A stretch of DNA of 64,000 nucleotides, from contig OY747703.1 in NCBI GenBank assembly GCA_963556495.2, positions 30,032,796 through 30,096,795 on the forward strand, given 5' to 3'. Shown here one piece after another: positions 10,883-21,759 of this stretch (positions are counted from its first letter, which is position 1; each line of letters starts with the position of its first letter). A model generated the notes under the pieces. That model was not told the origin of the DNA. It saw only the letters and a program-made list of their open reading frames with translations, and did not search any database. A program made the translations under genes and the position numbers. The stretch comes from Valencia hispanica (lineage: Eukaryota > Chordata > Actinopteri > Cyprinodontiformes > Valenciidae).

Positions 10883-11754
10883 AACTCAAGCCTCCTTTAT
10901 GCTTGAGGAATGAGCAGGCCCTTCTTTTCACTCGATGGAGCGGGGTTTCCCCGACTGGACATAGCACGTGGAAGGATCACATTATTCCAGCCAGATCCTC
11001 CCCAACCCCTCAAGAGCCCCGGCTAGCCAAGAGGAGGCAGTATACAGCCCAGGACTGGTGCATGTTTTTGTGAGAGTAGCTCACGTTAGCTACTCAAGGG
11101 AACACGAGGAGAACATGGAAACTCCACACAGAAAGCTCCTTTCGCCAACCCCACCCAGGGTGTGGGTGCCGATGATGCGGAGGAACAAGAAACGTATAAC
11201 TGCGTTGTGAGGTTACTTTATTGATGTGTTGCATCTCAGAATTATTCTTAATTTTGATGAAAAATTATTTAGGTTGTGTGATGAAATTATCACAGAAGTT
11301 CTACTTGTCATCTCCACATTGGCTTTCTAATTTTCTGCCCGACTGTTGTTATGCTAACTATGTGCACTGTTAACTCCAACAAGTTCAGTGAACAGTTTCC
11401 ACAAGTGGACCTACGAATGTAAGCAACAGAAATAATTATTAAAAGTAACACGACAAAACACAGGCAATTTGGTTTTTATTTACCAATTCACTAGCAAGGA
11501 CCACGCTACAGGTTCAGAATTTAACAGTTTATTGAAGGCATGTTGGATTGAATGGTCTGGGGAGAGGCAACGCCGGAGACCCGGAGGAAGACTCAGTGTG
11601 GGGGTGCAGTCTTCGGGAAATCGTCTTTCCGAGCCTGCTCAGGACCCCCCCAGACGGAACCTAAAAGAGAGAGCCGTTAGAAGAGGTGGTACAGGAGTAA
11701 ACTGGAGCGCAGAACAGGGAGGCTGTGCCCGATTGATGCTGCGAAAAAAGGGGA
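10883..11754. other. Interior of the 8471-12605 element, no intact gene
   Basis: GC-richer sequence to about 11200. The AGGAGAACATGGAAACTCCACACAGAAAG block at 11108-11136 again resembles the LINE-tail repeat. No frame here has motifs I recognise. Confidence 0.4.
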
Positions 11755-12030
11755 GGGTTAAAGGCGAGGGTCGGCAGGACCCTGCGAAGGAAAGGCGAGG
11801 GTCGGCAGGACCCTGCGAAGGAAAGGAGAGGGTCGGCAGGACCCTGCGAAGGAAAGGAGAGGGTCGGCAGGACCCTGAAAAGAAGAGGCGAGTCGGCGGG
11901 AACCCTGAAAAGAAGAGGCGAGTCGGCGGGAACCCTGAAAAGAAGAGGCGAGTCGGCGGGAACCCTGAAAAGAGGCGAGTCGGCGGGAACCCTGAAAAGA
12001 AGAGGTGAGTCGGCAGGACCCTGGACCTAG
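11755..12030 (+). repeat. GC-rich minisatellite, 30-31 bp units
   Basis: About four units of roughly 31 bp built on GAGGGTCGGCAGGACCCTG are followed by five units of 27-30 bp built on GCGAGTCGGCGGGAACCCTG. The switch to 30 bp keeps one frame (RVGGNPEKK) over the second half, but the 31-bp part shifts frame every unit, so I treat any protein as incidental. Confidence 0.9.
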
Positions 12031-12605
12031 AGGGAGGGGAAGGGAGGGGTGAAAACGAACGAGAGACGAGGGATGAAGGGCAGGCAGAGTTTATATGTGT
12101 ATCCTGGTGGGATTAGAGATGTAGAGCAGACGTGTGGTACCGGGTGAATCGAGTTAAGGCTGATTAGGATTTATGAAGCGGGTTTGAGGTGTGGCCTTGC
12201 TCCTGAACCTCAGCTAACCTGTTAGCTCCATTTAGTGATGTCCTGCATGAGTCTTCGGGGTCTTTTTGGTACTTTGTCCACTTCAACTTCACTGTCGGAC
12301 TCAGGGTCGAGATTGGTAAGGCTCCACACTACGCTCCCCCATCATGATTGTTAATGTTTTGGGGGCATGCCTGTTGCCCATGCTGCTTCACTGCAGCCAG
12401 GCCGGGCTCAAGGCTACGTCAAGAAAAGGGCCGCACTCACAGGGGGGGAGGCGGGATTTTAGTGAAACCGGGTTCAGTGTTACTTCCGGGTTGAAGAATA
12501 ACTAAAAAAAATTATTACTATATAATGCCAACGATAACATTTTATAATATATATGCCTATCCCAGACGGTGAAAGCTGTAAAATAGCATGATATAGGACC
12601 TTTAA

Positions 12606-12936
12606 AGCAAAACAGTAAAAGAAGTAGCTGTTCCCCTAAAACAAACAGGATGTTCATAAATCAATCTCTTTTTGTAATGGAACAATTGAAACCAGGGGGC
12701 TACTTTAGTATGACATTTTTGCTTTAATGGGCTAACTAAATTACCTCCTATCTCTGTGCTTGAAGTGCAATGAGATCTCATGACATATCTCAATAGTATT
12801 GTATACTCTCTCCATTTATTGGTATCTTGGGATTTTGTCCAAAAACTTGACAGTCTCTACATATGTAGAACCTGTTTTACTCTTATTTCAGTTTATGGCA
12901 GACAATATTAAAAATGTTAAAACACAAAATATTAAA
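12606..12936. other. No recognised gene
   Basis: AT-rich flank to the right of the TTAA element. No motifs. Confidence 0.4.
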
Positions 12937-13098
12937 TGCCCAAGTGGCTCATGGTCTAGAGGTCGCGCACGCCCCCAATATACAGAGGCTATCTGTCCTC
13001 GACACAGTCATCTTGGGGTTGAATCTCAACAGTAGGTCTTTTTATGCATTTCTTTCCCATTCTCTCTGCCTGTTTCCTTTCTAAACATGTGAATAAAT
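12937..13098 (+). mobile_element. tRNA-derived SINE, diverged
   Basis: The head has a degraded A box (GTGGCTCATGGTCTAGAGG) and a B box GGTTGAATCTC at 13017-13027. The body CATTTCTTTCCCATTCTCTCTGCCTGTTTCC and the closing AATAAAT match the body of the SINEs at 52707 and 58680, so the three are one family. No target duplication found. Confidence 0.6.
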
Positions 13099-14139
13099 CA
13101 GAACTTGTTAATGAAAATCGTAATAAATATTCTAAATCAATATCAGGTACCCAACGTTTATGGTGTATTTTAGTAAAATTAGTTGTATTTTGAGCATATT
13201 TTCTTGGCTTTATTTAGTGAACATTGTTAAAGGCTTAAAAGGGAAATAGGATTATTCTGATTAAATCTAATTTAATAAGATGGCTTTTTATTGAATTTTT
13301 TTTTTTTTTTTTATGGGAGCTGAATGGTCTCTTGTGTAATGAGTCATTACTTGCTGTGAATTATGTCACATAAAAAGAAAACTATATCCTAAGGTTAATT
13401 TTGAAGTTGTGTACGCTTTAACGTTAAAACCTTCTGTACACATCCTTTAATCATCACTTAAAATAATAAGTATTATTTGAAAAAGAGAAAACTGATTTTG
13501 AGTTATAACTACCAATGGTCTGCTAAGTGTAAGTCTCAATGGTTCCCTGCTTTAATTAGGTACCACCATAACTACTCACCATGAAAGAAAAAAGTCATCA
13601 TTATAAATCTTTATATCCCAGTGTAATTTAATTAAAAAGTAAATGTATTGATTCGCACATATAACATGTCATTGCTTGTTATTATGTTAGAACAAACTCC
13701 CAAAGTCAAAGCAAATTTTGACTTTAGATACAGTGCAAAACTTACATGCTACACTCTGATTTTTGCAGTATTTCTTATATACAATAATGCTTGCACTGCC
13801 TGAATATGGCCAGTCAGTCAAGCAACACTGTGTCAATTACCAAGTGCACTGAAGCAGCATACTGTGACCACCCAGTTTAGCTGAGGAGAGTCAAATCTAT
13901 GTGGGCATAATTGGGACAGTTAGAAAAAGGATTACAGTATTTCTGGATTATATCCCTGTTAGTGACATCAAAATACAAAATTCATTTGACCGCAATAGCT
14001 AAAGAAGCTTAAGTACTATCACACTGTAAATTGTAACATTGTATTTACTTGAAAAAGATCATTTAATACAACTCTACTCTGGTAAAGTTTTTGCCAAAAC
14101 CTAATTAAAGTAAGTGTAGTGCAACTTTTAGATGTATTG
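13099..14139. other. No recognised gene
   Basis: AT-rich unassigned sequence with a T tract at about 13289-13312. Confidence 0.4.
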
Positions 14140-14350
14140 TGAAATTACATATATATATATATGTATATATATGACCCAACCAGGGATCGGCCGACGAGAT
14201 GCCACCCACCGCCACAGGGGCCACGGCCGGCCAATGGGCATCATGCGCCGCCGCCACCCCAGGCCAATTCCCACCAGCATCCCTGCCCCACGTTGGGGCA
14301 CCCCACCGATAGTCACAGCATCCCCAGGCCAAGCCCAGCCAGCACCTGGA
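14140..14350. repeat. TA microsatellite next to GC-rich block
   Basis: ATATATATATATATGTATATATATG to 14172 gives way abruptly to about 180 bp that is very GC-rich (GCCACGGCCGGCCAATGGG, CGCCGCCGCCACCCC). Frames are open in several phases because the block lacks AT, so I do not call a gene. Origin unknown. Confidence 0.5.
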
Positions 14351-15089
<739 letters not shown>

Positions 15090-15349
15090 AAACACATTGT
15101 GTCGCATTGCATTGTATTGTTTTAGATATACTGTCTGTATACAGCATTGTATCAATATAATCTACCAGGAGTGTCACCATAGTACTTTTAGAAATACGTT
15201 AAAATACAGCAAGCCATATTGGATATTGAAGAGAAAATGAAGACAGCCACAATTTTTTTTAGCAGCACGTCAATGTGTAATGACTTGGAGACGTCATTAA
15301 TAGGCAAATTAGCATCATCTGGTGAAGTCTAACGACTTTCTGGATCAAC

Positions 15350-15500
15350 TTCGGGGCCTTTTCCGCTGGTTCGGTGCTAGAGCCTGACTTAGAATTGGTT
15401 TTTAGGTTTTCCACTGCCCAAGCACCTGTTTTTCGGTTCCAAACCGTTGCTTAGCCAGGCACCAACTCAAAGCTGGGCCAGACTGGTTTTTTGGAAGAAC
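15350..15500 (+). repeat. DNA-transposon end (GGTTTTCCACTG type), left
   Basis: GGGGCCTTTTCCGCTGGTTC, then TTTTTAGGTTTTCCACTGCC and CACCTGTTTTTCGGTTCC. These motifs recur in reverse orientation at 20680-20830. The pair may be the inverted ends of one element whose middle was filled by the insertions at 16407-20480, but I found no target duplication. Confidence 0.35.
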
Positions 15501-16406
15501 ATGTTTCTTCCCTCCCCACAATGATGACACAACCAAGGTGTGTGGGCTGGATTACAAAAGATTAGCATAGCGAGGCAAAACAAACAACCAACATTGTTAT
15601 TCATAACAATGGAGGCTAGAACTAAGCAGTAGGTCAGACCTGGTGAAACCTAGCTTTATGGTCGTTGTCAGAGTGCAGAACAAATTGGAGGGGTCAAATC
15701 GAACTAAGCCAGTGTTTCTACAGCCGAGTCCATCTTCCTGCCCATGGTGGACAAGTCAAAGGAGGAGGAAATGAATGCCACAGAATCTGATAGAAGTGTA
15801 GCTGCTTCACTGCATTATCCCTGTATAAAGTGGAATTTACCTTCCCCTGTTAGCAGACATGTACTGCTGCATGTCAAATAGCATATGTATGTGATGTTTT
15901 GCTAGCTTTTAAATTGCTAAAACAAACATGTCACTGTTTGTAATGTACCTGACCATCTGTCCATTTAAAACCAGCTATTGTTGTATTATGTGAAAACTAA
16001 GAGTAGGTGTTATCTATTAACAGACTTGATGGGCAACCTAACCTGTGGCCTGCAGTTCTTCAGCACCTAATGCTCATTCTTGCTCATCCTCCTCCTAGCT
16101 TTCTGAGTAAGGAATATTTTACACCAGCAGAGAATCTGAACTGCGCTACATGCCTCCATAACTCTTAACGCGCTGTCAGCTCCCAGTTCACGAGGTGCAT
16201 TGTGCAAGGTTTTCAGGTCTGAGATGATGATTCAGTTACCTGTACTCCACGCATAAAGATGTCATAAAAATGTCTGCGTTTCAGGTGGTCAGGGGTGTGA
16301 ATGCTAAGCAATCAAATGACAGACACCCTTCAGATTTTCCCATCACCGTTTAAAAAAAACGATGAAATACGGAAAATACTTGGTTAACACGGCCCCTGCT
16401 TCCTAC
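15501..16406. other. No recognised gene
   Basis: Possible interior of the element flanked at 15350 and 20830; nothing else identified. Confidence 0.35.
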
Positions 16407-16648
16407 TAGTGCTGCCACGATTAGTCGATTCGTCACAATGACGTCGACAAATAAAATTGTCGACAATAAATGTAATAATCAACGTCATCTTTTATTCTAT
16501 GAAGCATTTTATTTTATTTTTTTATCTTGCCTGGTGCGGCACATCCTGCTGCTTTGTCTTTCTGCTCGACGCACATGCGCAGTAGTGGCCATCCGGATCA
16601 GCCGCCGCGTCACCTGAACAACAGTACATCATAGCGAACCGGCAACGT

Positions 16649-16800
16649 AGCTCAAAAATTTGGGAGCATTTTACAAAGATTAAAGCGAACCACATACAGT
16701 GAAAAATCTGCAAAATAAAACTCATTTCACGGGAGCACAACAGTGAAACACGAACACCTTAAAAGGAAGCACGTTGTGGTGGAGGACAAAGAGGACAAAG
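16649..16800 (+). pseudogene. BED zinc-finger remnant of hAT transposase
   Basis: One frame reads SSKIWEHFTKIKANHIQ, a stop, KICKIKLISREHNS. A +1 shift gives STTVKHEHLKRKHVVVEDKE. W-E-H-F, a C-x2-C whose first C has become a stop (TGA), and H-x-H-L-x3-H are the BED zinc-finger pattern, the DNA-binding N-terminus of ZBED-type hAT transposases. One stop plus one frameshift make it a pseudogene. Confidence 0.65.
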
Positions 16801-16894
16801 ACGGACTGTCGCCTAAGCTAAATACCTCTCGTTACCTGCTAACATTAACAGGGAGTTACTTGAATTTATAGGTGTAGCAACAACAGTAGCGATG

Positions 16895-17820
16895 GCGGTT
16901 TTCGTGCTCACCACAGCGCTGAGACTGCCCTCGTCAAAGTTTTCAATGACATGCGCATAAATACTGACTGTGGTAGAACCACAGTGCTGGTTCTGTTGGA
17001 CCTCAGTGCAGCATTTGACGCTGTTGGTCATGGTATATTATTGGAACGACTGGAGAGCTGGGTCGGACTCTGGTACACTACTTGGCTGGTTCGAGTCTTA
17101 CCTAAAGAGCAGGGACTTCTTTGTTTCAATAGGAAACTTTACATCAGAACGAACAGAAATCACATGTGGGGGGCCCCAGGGCTCCATCCTGGGGGGCTGT
17201 TGACTACTGCAACAGTGTTCTCACGGGTCTGTCTAAAAAGTCAATCAGAGAGCATCAGCTGATCCAGAACGCTGCTGCTCAGTGAATAGACTTCAAAATA
17301 CTTTTACTAGTTTATAAATCATTGAATGGCTTAGGACCAAAGTATATTGAAGATCTGCTGTTACTATACTAACCCACCAGAACACTCAGGTCCTCTAATT
17401 CCAGTCTACTCAACATCACTAGAATTAAAACCAAACACGGAGAAGCAGCTTTCAGTTTCAATTTGAATTTCAAATTCAGTTCCTCTAATCTAGAACAAAC
17501 TTCCAGACAACTGCAAAGCTGCTGAGACACTGAGTTCTTTTAACTGACACCTTAAAACGTATGTTTAGAGCTGCCTTTGAGTAATAATTTGATGTATCGT
17601 GTTTTGTGTATGCTTCTTGCTTTATTGATGTTTTTACGTTATATGCTTTGTAATAACTTGATGTATCTGCGTATGCTTCTTGCTTTACTCTTGTTTTTAC
17701 TTGATATGCTTTGTCTGTATTTTACTGCAATTCTTATTTTATCCCTTAATCATGTAAAGCACCTTGAATTACCTTGTTGTTGAAAGTGTGCTATACAAAT
17801 AAAATTGCCTTGCCTTGCCT
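16895..17820 (+). mobile_element. L2-clade LINE, internally deleted, with TTGCC tail
   Basis: From 16895 the translation gives [40 protein letters not shown] and, one frame over, [18 protein letters not shown] and GGPQGSILG, which are reverse-transcriptase blocks. It then jumps near 17200 to the C-terminal part (LLVYKSLNGLGPKY-like), so the YADD region is deleted. The 3' end has CATGTAAAGCACCTTGAATTACC and AAATAAAATTGCC with a TTGCC repeat. It sits inside the hAT at 16407. Confidence 0.8.
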
Positions 17821-18167
17821 ATAAGCTAATGGTGGTTATATTACTACAGCTGCATCATGGTGCAATAAGCTATACTTTATGCATGGCGCGATTCGTCGAC
17901 TAATCGCCCAAAAAACTGGTGATTAGTCAATTATTAAAATAAGTGTTTGTGGCAGCCCTACTGCATACATATATATTCACATATTTATATATGCATACAA
18001 ACTTATGCACATAAACATTCTTTTGTATGCAAGGTCTATATAAACTCAGCAAAAAAAGAAACGTCCTCTGACTTTCAACGGTTTTTACTTTCAGTAGACT
18101 TAATGTGTGTAAATATTTGTATGAACACTAAAAGAGTCAACATCATAAGACAAAAACTAAAAATGTT

Positions 18168-19181
18168 TCACAGACATGTGACTAACAGAAATAGAATAAT
18201 GTGGCCTTGAATGAAGGGAGGCTCAAAATCAAAAGTACCAGTCAGTATCTGGTGTGGCCAACAACTCCTCCTCATGGACTGGACCAGATTTGTCAGTTCT
18301 TGCTGTGAGATGTTACCCCACTCTTCCACCAAGGCACTTGCAAGTTCCTGGACATTTCTGGGGGGAATGGCCCTAGCCCTCACCCTGCGATCCAACAGGT
18401 CCCAGACGTGCTCAATGGGATTAAGATCCGGGCTCTTCGCTGGCCATGGCAGAACACTGACATTGCTGTCATGCAGAAACTCACTCACAGAACGAGTAGT
18501 ATGGCTGGTGGCATTGTCCTGCTGGAGGATCATGTCCGGATGAGCATGCATAAAGGGTACCACATGAGGGAGGAGGATGTCTTCCCTGTACCGCAAGGCA
18601 TTGAGATTGCCTGCAATTACAACAAGCTCAGTCCGATGGTGATGTGATATACCGCCCCAGACCATGACGGACCCCCCACCTCCAAATCGATCCCGCTCCA
18701 GGGCACAGGCCTCGGTGTAACGCCCATTCCTTCGACGATAAAGATGAATCCGTCCATCACCCCTGGTGAGACAAAACCATGACTCATCAGTAAAGGGCAC
18801 TTTTTGGCACTCCTGTCTGGTCCAGCGAAGGTGGGTTTGTGCCCATAGGCGGCGTTGTTGCTGGTGATGTCTGGTAAGGACCTGCCTTACAACAGGCCTA
18901 CAAGCCTTCAGTCCAGCCTCTCTCAGCCTATTGCAGACAGTCTGAGCACTGATGGAGGGATTTTGAGTTCCTGGTTTGACTCGTGCAGTTGTTGTGGCCA
19001 TCCTGTACCTGTCACGCAGGTGTGATATTCGGATGTACCGATCCTGTGCAGGTGTTGTTACATGTGGTCTTCCACTGCGAGGATGATCAGCTGTCCTTTC
19101 TGTCTCCCTGTAGCCCTGTCTTAGGCGTCTCACAGTGCAGACATGGCAATTTATTGCCCTAGCCACATCAGCAGTCCTCAT
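18168..19181 (-). pseudogene. Tc1-like transposase, split near its start
   Basis: This frame carries the bulk of a Tc1/mariner transposase, the enzyme that cuts and pastes the element. The helix-turn-helix region (MRTADVARAINCHVCTVRRL), GRPR-like HPRSGRPHVT, and all three catalytic acidic residues are present: FTDESWF, LQQDNATSH and SPDLNPIEHVW (DD34E). The native start is at 20330 (MPRVPAHLRERA), cut off by the L2 at 19201-20297. The last 35 residues after SMRRSC are read-through of the 3' region following a small deletion. The core looks young, with no stop in 337 codons. Confidence 0.85.
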
Positions 19182-19200
19182 GCCTCACTGCAGCATGCCT

Positions 19201-20297
19201 AATCAAATCAAATCAAACTTTATTTATAAAGCGCTTTTCATACAAGAAGTTGCATCACAAAGTGCTTTACAGATTAAAATGACCCCACATAAAACCACCT
19301 TCCCTTCCCTCCCCCACAGATTTAAAAGCATGGTCACAGTTATACCCCCCTCCCCCCAACCCATCTCCCATGCACACACACAGTTAAAAGAAAAAGTTAA
19401 AAGGAAATTGGGCCGAGTGTAGATGAACCATGCAAGGAAACGCCATCAGAGGAGCCATCTGCCCCGGCAGCAGTAGATTAACAGCAGCAGCCGAGGCACC
19501 GACACAGGGCACCCAGTGGAGGCAAGGCCAAGACCCCCACCTCCACACAAGCTCCACCTGGAGAGCACCCAGGCAGCCACAGCCGCCGATGTACGGGGAG
19601 CCAATGCAATGATTGTAAGACCGGTGTAATGTGCTCCCGCCTCCTGGTCTTCGTCAGGACACGTGCTGCTGAATTTTGTTGTAGTTGTAAACCTGATATA
19701 CTCTTTTTGGGAAGACCAGAAAGCAGGGCATTACAGTAATCAATTCTACTGGAGATAAAAGCATGCATCAGTGTCTCCGTATTGGCCCGAGAGAGAATGG
19801 GGCGGACTCTGGCGATGTTCTTTAGTTGATAAAAACCTATTTTAGTGATATTTTTTATGTGAGGAATAAAAGTCAGCTCAGAGTCAAAAATCACACCCAG
19901 GTTCTTCACTTGTAAAAAGGGATTAAAAGACAGTGATTGTAGTTTTGGTAAAAGTTTCTCTCTCTGAGCCTTAGGACCGATGAGTAAAACTTCAGTTTTG
20001 TCCTGGTTGAGCTGGAGAAAGTTTTCTGCCATCCAGGATTTAATGTCTAAAATGCAGTTAAAAAGTGCATCCATTGGCCGTGTGTCATCGGGAGACATGG
20101 AGATGTATAACTGTGTATCATCAGCATAACTGTGAAAGTTAACTCCATGTCTCCTGATGACGCTGCCAAGAGGGAGCATATAAAGGTTAAAAAGCACTGG
20201 GCCTAAAATTCAACCCTGGGGCACACCACATGTAATCCTGTGGACCCTAGAAGAGCAGGTATCTAAACTTACCATAAAAGTCCTTTCTGTGAGATGC
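19201..20297 (-). mobile_element. L2-clade LINE inserted in the Tc1 transposase
   Basis: The 3' tail lies at 19201 as AATCAAATCAAATC, then ACTTTATTTATAAAGCGC and GTGCTTTACA, a different L2 subfamily from those with TTGCC tails. A GC-rich segment (19440-19610) lies in its 3' part. It is 5'-truncated within the reverse transcriptase. Confidence 0.85.
19478..20197 (-). pseudogene. L2 reverse transcriptase C-terminal part
   Basis: Reads [31 protein letters not shown] (catalytic YADD), WMAENFLQLNQDKTEVLLIG, LGVIFDSELTF, CNALLSGLPKKSISGLQL, ARVLTKTRR and LHWLPVHRR. Just upstream a CGVPQG block is followed by a stop at the serine position, so the polymerase is broken. After LPVHRR the frame enters GC-rich 3' sequence. 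It supplies only the C-terminal third of the usual ORF2. Confidence 0.85.
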
Positions 20298-20679
20298 ACG
20301 TTCACGCAGATGAGCAGGGACCCTGGGCATCTTTCTTTGGGTGTTTTTCACAGTAGGTAGACAAGTCTCTTTAGTGTCCTGCGTTTTTAGAACTGTGACC
20401 TTAAATGCCTACTTTCTGTAAGCTGTTAAGGTCTTAACGACCATTTCACAGGTGCATGTTAATAGTCACAGCTCTGCACCCTATAATCAGATGTTGATTG
20501 TGCACCAAGACCATGTTCTGTATACATCTTTGCAAATCCAGAAAGTGTGGAAGCACAAAATCAGTACTTGAAGGGCATGATTGTTAAAATCTGTCTCTAT
20601 TCGAGCATCCTGTTTTCATCTCCACACGTCGACGTTTACAGTTGTATTGCCACGCTTTAAATGACGTTATGATGCAGCA

Positions 20680-20850
20680 CCGACTATGCTCTGTCTCAGT
20701 GGAAAACCAAACCGGTTCTTTGAAAGAACCAGCTAAGAACCGGCTAAGCACTGGAACTTGCACCAGCACCTGTTCTTCATCAGTGGAAAAACCGTATTCA
20801 TCTACTCTCTCTCGGACACAGTTGGCAACACTGTGTGACACAGCTTGTTA
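20680..20850 (-). repeat. DNA-transposon end (GGTTTTCCACTG type), right
   Basis: CAGTGGAAAACCAAACCGG, GAACCGGCTAAGCACTGGAAC and ATCAGTGGAAAAACCG are reverse-oriented relatives of the motifs at 15350-15500. See the left partner for the limits of this pairing. Confidence 0.35.
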
Positions 20851-20959
20851 CCACTAGGTGACAGTAAGAGGCCGTAAAGCACCCTAAAGCTACGGTGATT
20901 TGCTATTGAGCTCTGGACATCACGTGACCCTCAGTGCGTAGCCGCTATGCTGGCAGGCA

Positions 20960-21545
20960 CAAACGTCATCAAAATGAACTTCGCTGGCTGTGATTTTACT
21001 CTGTCGGAGTTCACTTAAACTGAAGATATTATTGTAAATATATTGGGAAATTAAAAAGATTAAACATCTCCGACCCTTACTATGCCCCTGGGATACTTTT
21101 TAAAACTTCAGAAGCTGTCGGGGTGGACCTTGTACCGGACCTGAGAAACCCTGACATAAACATTTTCCTGATCAATATTCCCTCGTCCTACTCCGGAGCA
21201 TCACTTAAAGCATATAAAAGCCTGGACAGATATAAATGGACCCAATCAGTGTTTGTTATCAGGATCCAGATCTGGAATCTTCCTGCAAAGGATTGGGTTG
21301 TTGTTACCGTAAGTGGAGACCTGTCCTGATTTTAGTTACCATGAGGAACGGGCAGTAGCTAGGTTAGGTCTGTGTACAACATCTTGTGTGTTCATTAATC
21401 TCAGGAAATAATTAGTGTTTTTATTTCCAAAGGCATCATTGTGAAACAGAGAGCTGTCAACTTGCAACACTTAATATTAGAAGAGCAGTTGTCAAACGAA
21501 TGGTATTAAATATGAATTACAGGTGAATCACTCCCAAAGACTAAA
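20960..21545 (+). pseudogene. SWIM/YqaJ-type transposon protein, first exons
   Basis: The frame from 21123 reads DLVPDLRNPDINIFLINIPS, SYSGASLKAYKSLDRYKW and IWNLPAKDWVVVT, then GTAAGT at 21310. An acceptor-like TTACAG at 21514-21519 is followed by VNHSQRLN. The order SYSG..LKAYKSLD.Y, then VVT/VNHSQ.L, is how I recall the N-terminal part of fish proteins that carry a SWIM finger and a YqaJ nuclease domain, typical of some DNA transposons. The upstream ATG at 20974 (MNFAGCDFTLSEFT) is followed by a stop. SWIM and YqaJ domains themselves are missing. Confidence 0.5.
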
Positions 21546-21555
21546 CAAAAAAGCT

Positions 21556-21693
21556 TCATATTTTCTGATCGCTAGTGCGTTTTATGCCAATGATCCATTT
21601 TTTTCTGCATTCCAAATCCTTGGGAATCCTATAGAACGCTCTTCCCTTATCTCTTCTGTTATGGCATCCTGGGGCACAACAGGTATCCACCAT
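21556..21693 (-). pseudogene. THAP domain first exon
   Basis: ATG at 21693 gives MVDTCCAPGCHNRRDKGRAF, YRIPKDLECRKKWIIGIKR. C-x3/4-C, FYRIPKD and W are the first half of a THAP zinc finger and match well-known fish THAP exons of the form CC..GC.NRR..G..FYRIP. The C-x2-H half would be on a later exon, not found. It faces the YqaJ-like exons and begins within 150 bp of them, so the pair may be a collapsed element with two convergent genes. Confidence 0.62.
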
Positions 21694-21759
21694 ATTTACC
21701 GTCTCTAAGTTTGGGTTAGCTGCAAATAACAATAACTGCGGGGAGACTGCCTGCCACAA

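Larger units (their letters stand above)
8471..12605. mobile_element. Large TTAA-type DNA transposon with nested insertions
   Basis: The left end reads TCAAAGGTTCTATATCATGC. The right end, reversed, reads TTAAAGGTCCTATATCATGC, so 18 of 20 positions match. TTAA is intact on the right and changed to TCAA on the left. The sequence just inside the left end is one I recognise as very common in fish genomes. It holds a THAP-like frame at 10553, a minisatellite at 11755, and a LINE-tail repeat with its own hAT insertion (8664-10383). I place it among TTAA-target elements (Kolobok or piggyBac type) without a firm family name. Confidence 0.6.
16407..17960 (+). mobile_element. ZBED-type hAT transposon split by an L2
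   Basis: Begins TAGTGCTGCCACGATTAGTC and ends GGCAGCCCTA, so the outer 10 bp form inverted repeats (TAGTGCTGCC / TAGGGCTGCC). The flanking 8-mers CTTCCTAC (16399-16406) and CTGCATAC (17961-17968) match at 6 of 8, a decayed hAT duplication. Subterminal GATTAGTCGA-like blocks occur at both ends. A broken BED finger lies at 16649-16800. The catalytic domain is gone, and an L2 fills 16895-17820. Confidence 0.7.
18039..20480 (-). mobile_element. Tc1 transposon of SSTN type, split by an L2
   Basis: The left end TATAAACTCAGCAAAAAAAG followed by AAACGTCC is one I know from the salmonid Tc1-like SSTN family. The body follows that family closely on the minus strand. It is interrupted after GCAGCATGCCT (19200) by an L2 and resumes at GCACGTTCACGCAGATGAGC (about 20296) with the transposase start codon and 5' region, fading at about 20480. 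The right inverted end is not found. Confidence 0.82.

Noticed and set aside
11469..12008. 179-codon frame over the minisatellite
   Set aside because: Open because the repeat is GC-rich; the repeat units shift phase within it.
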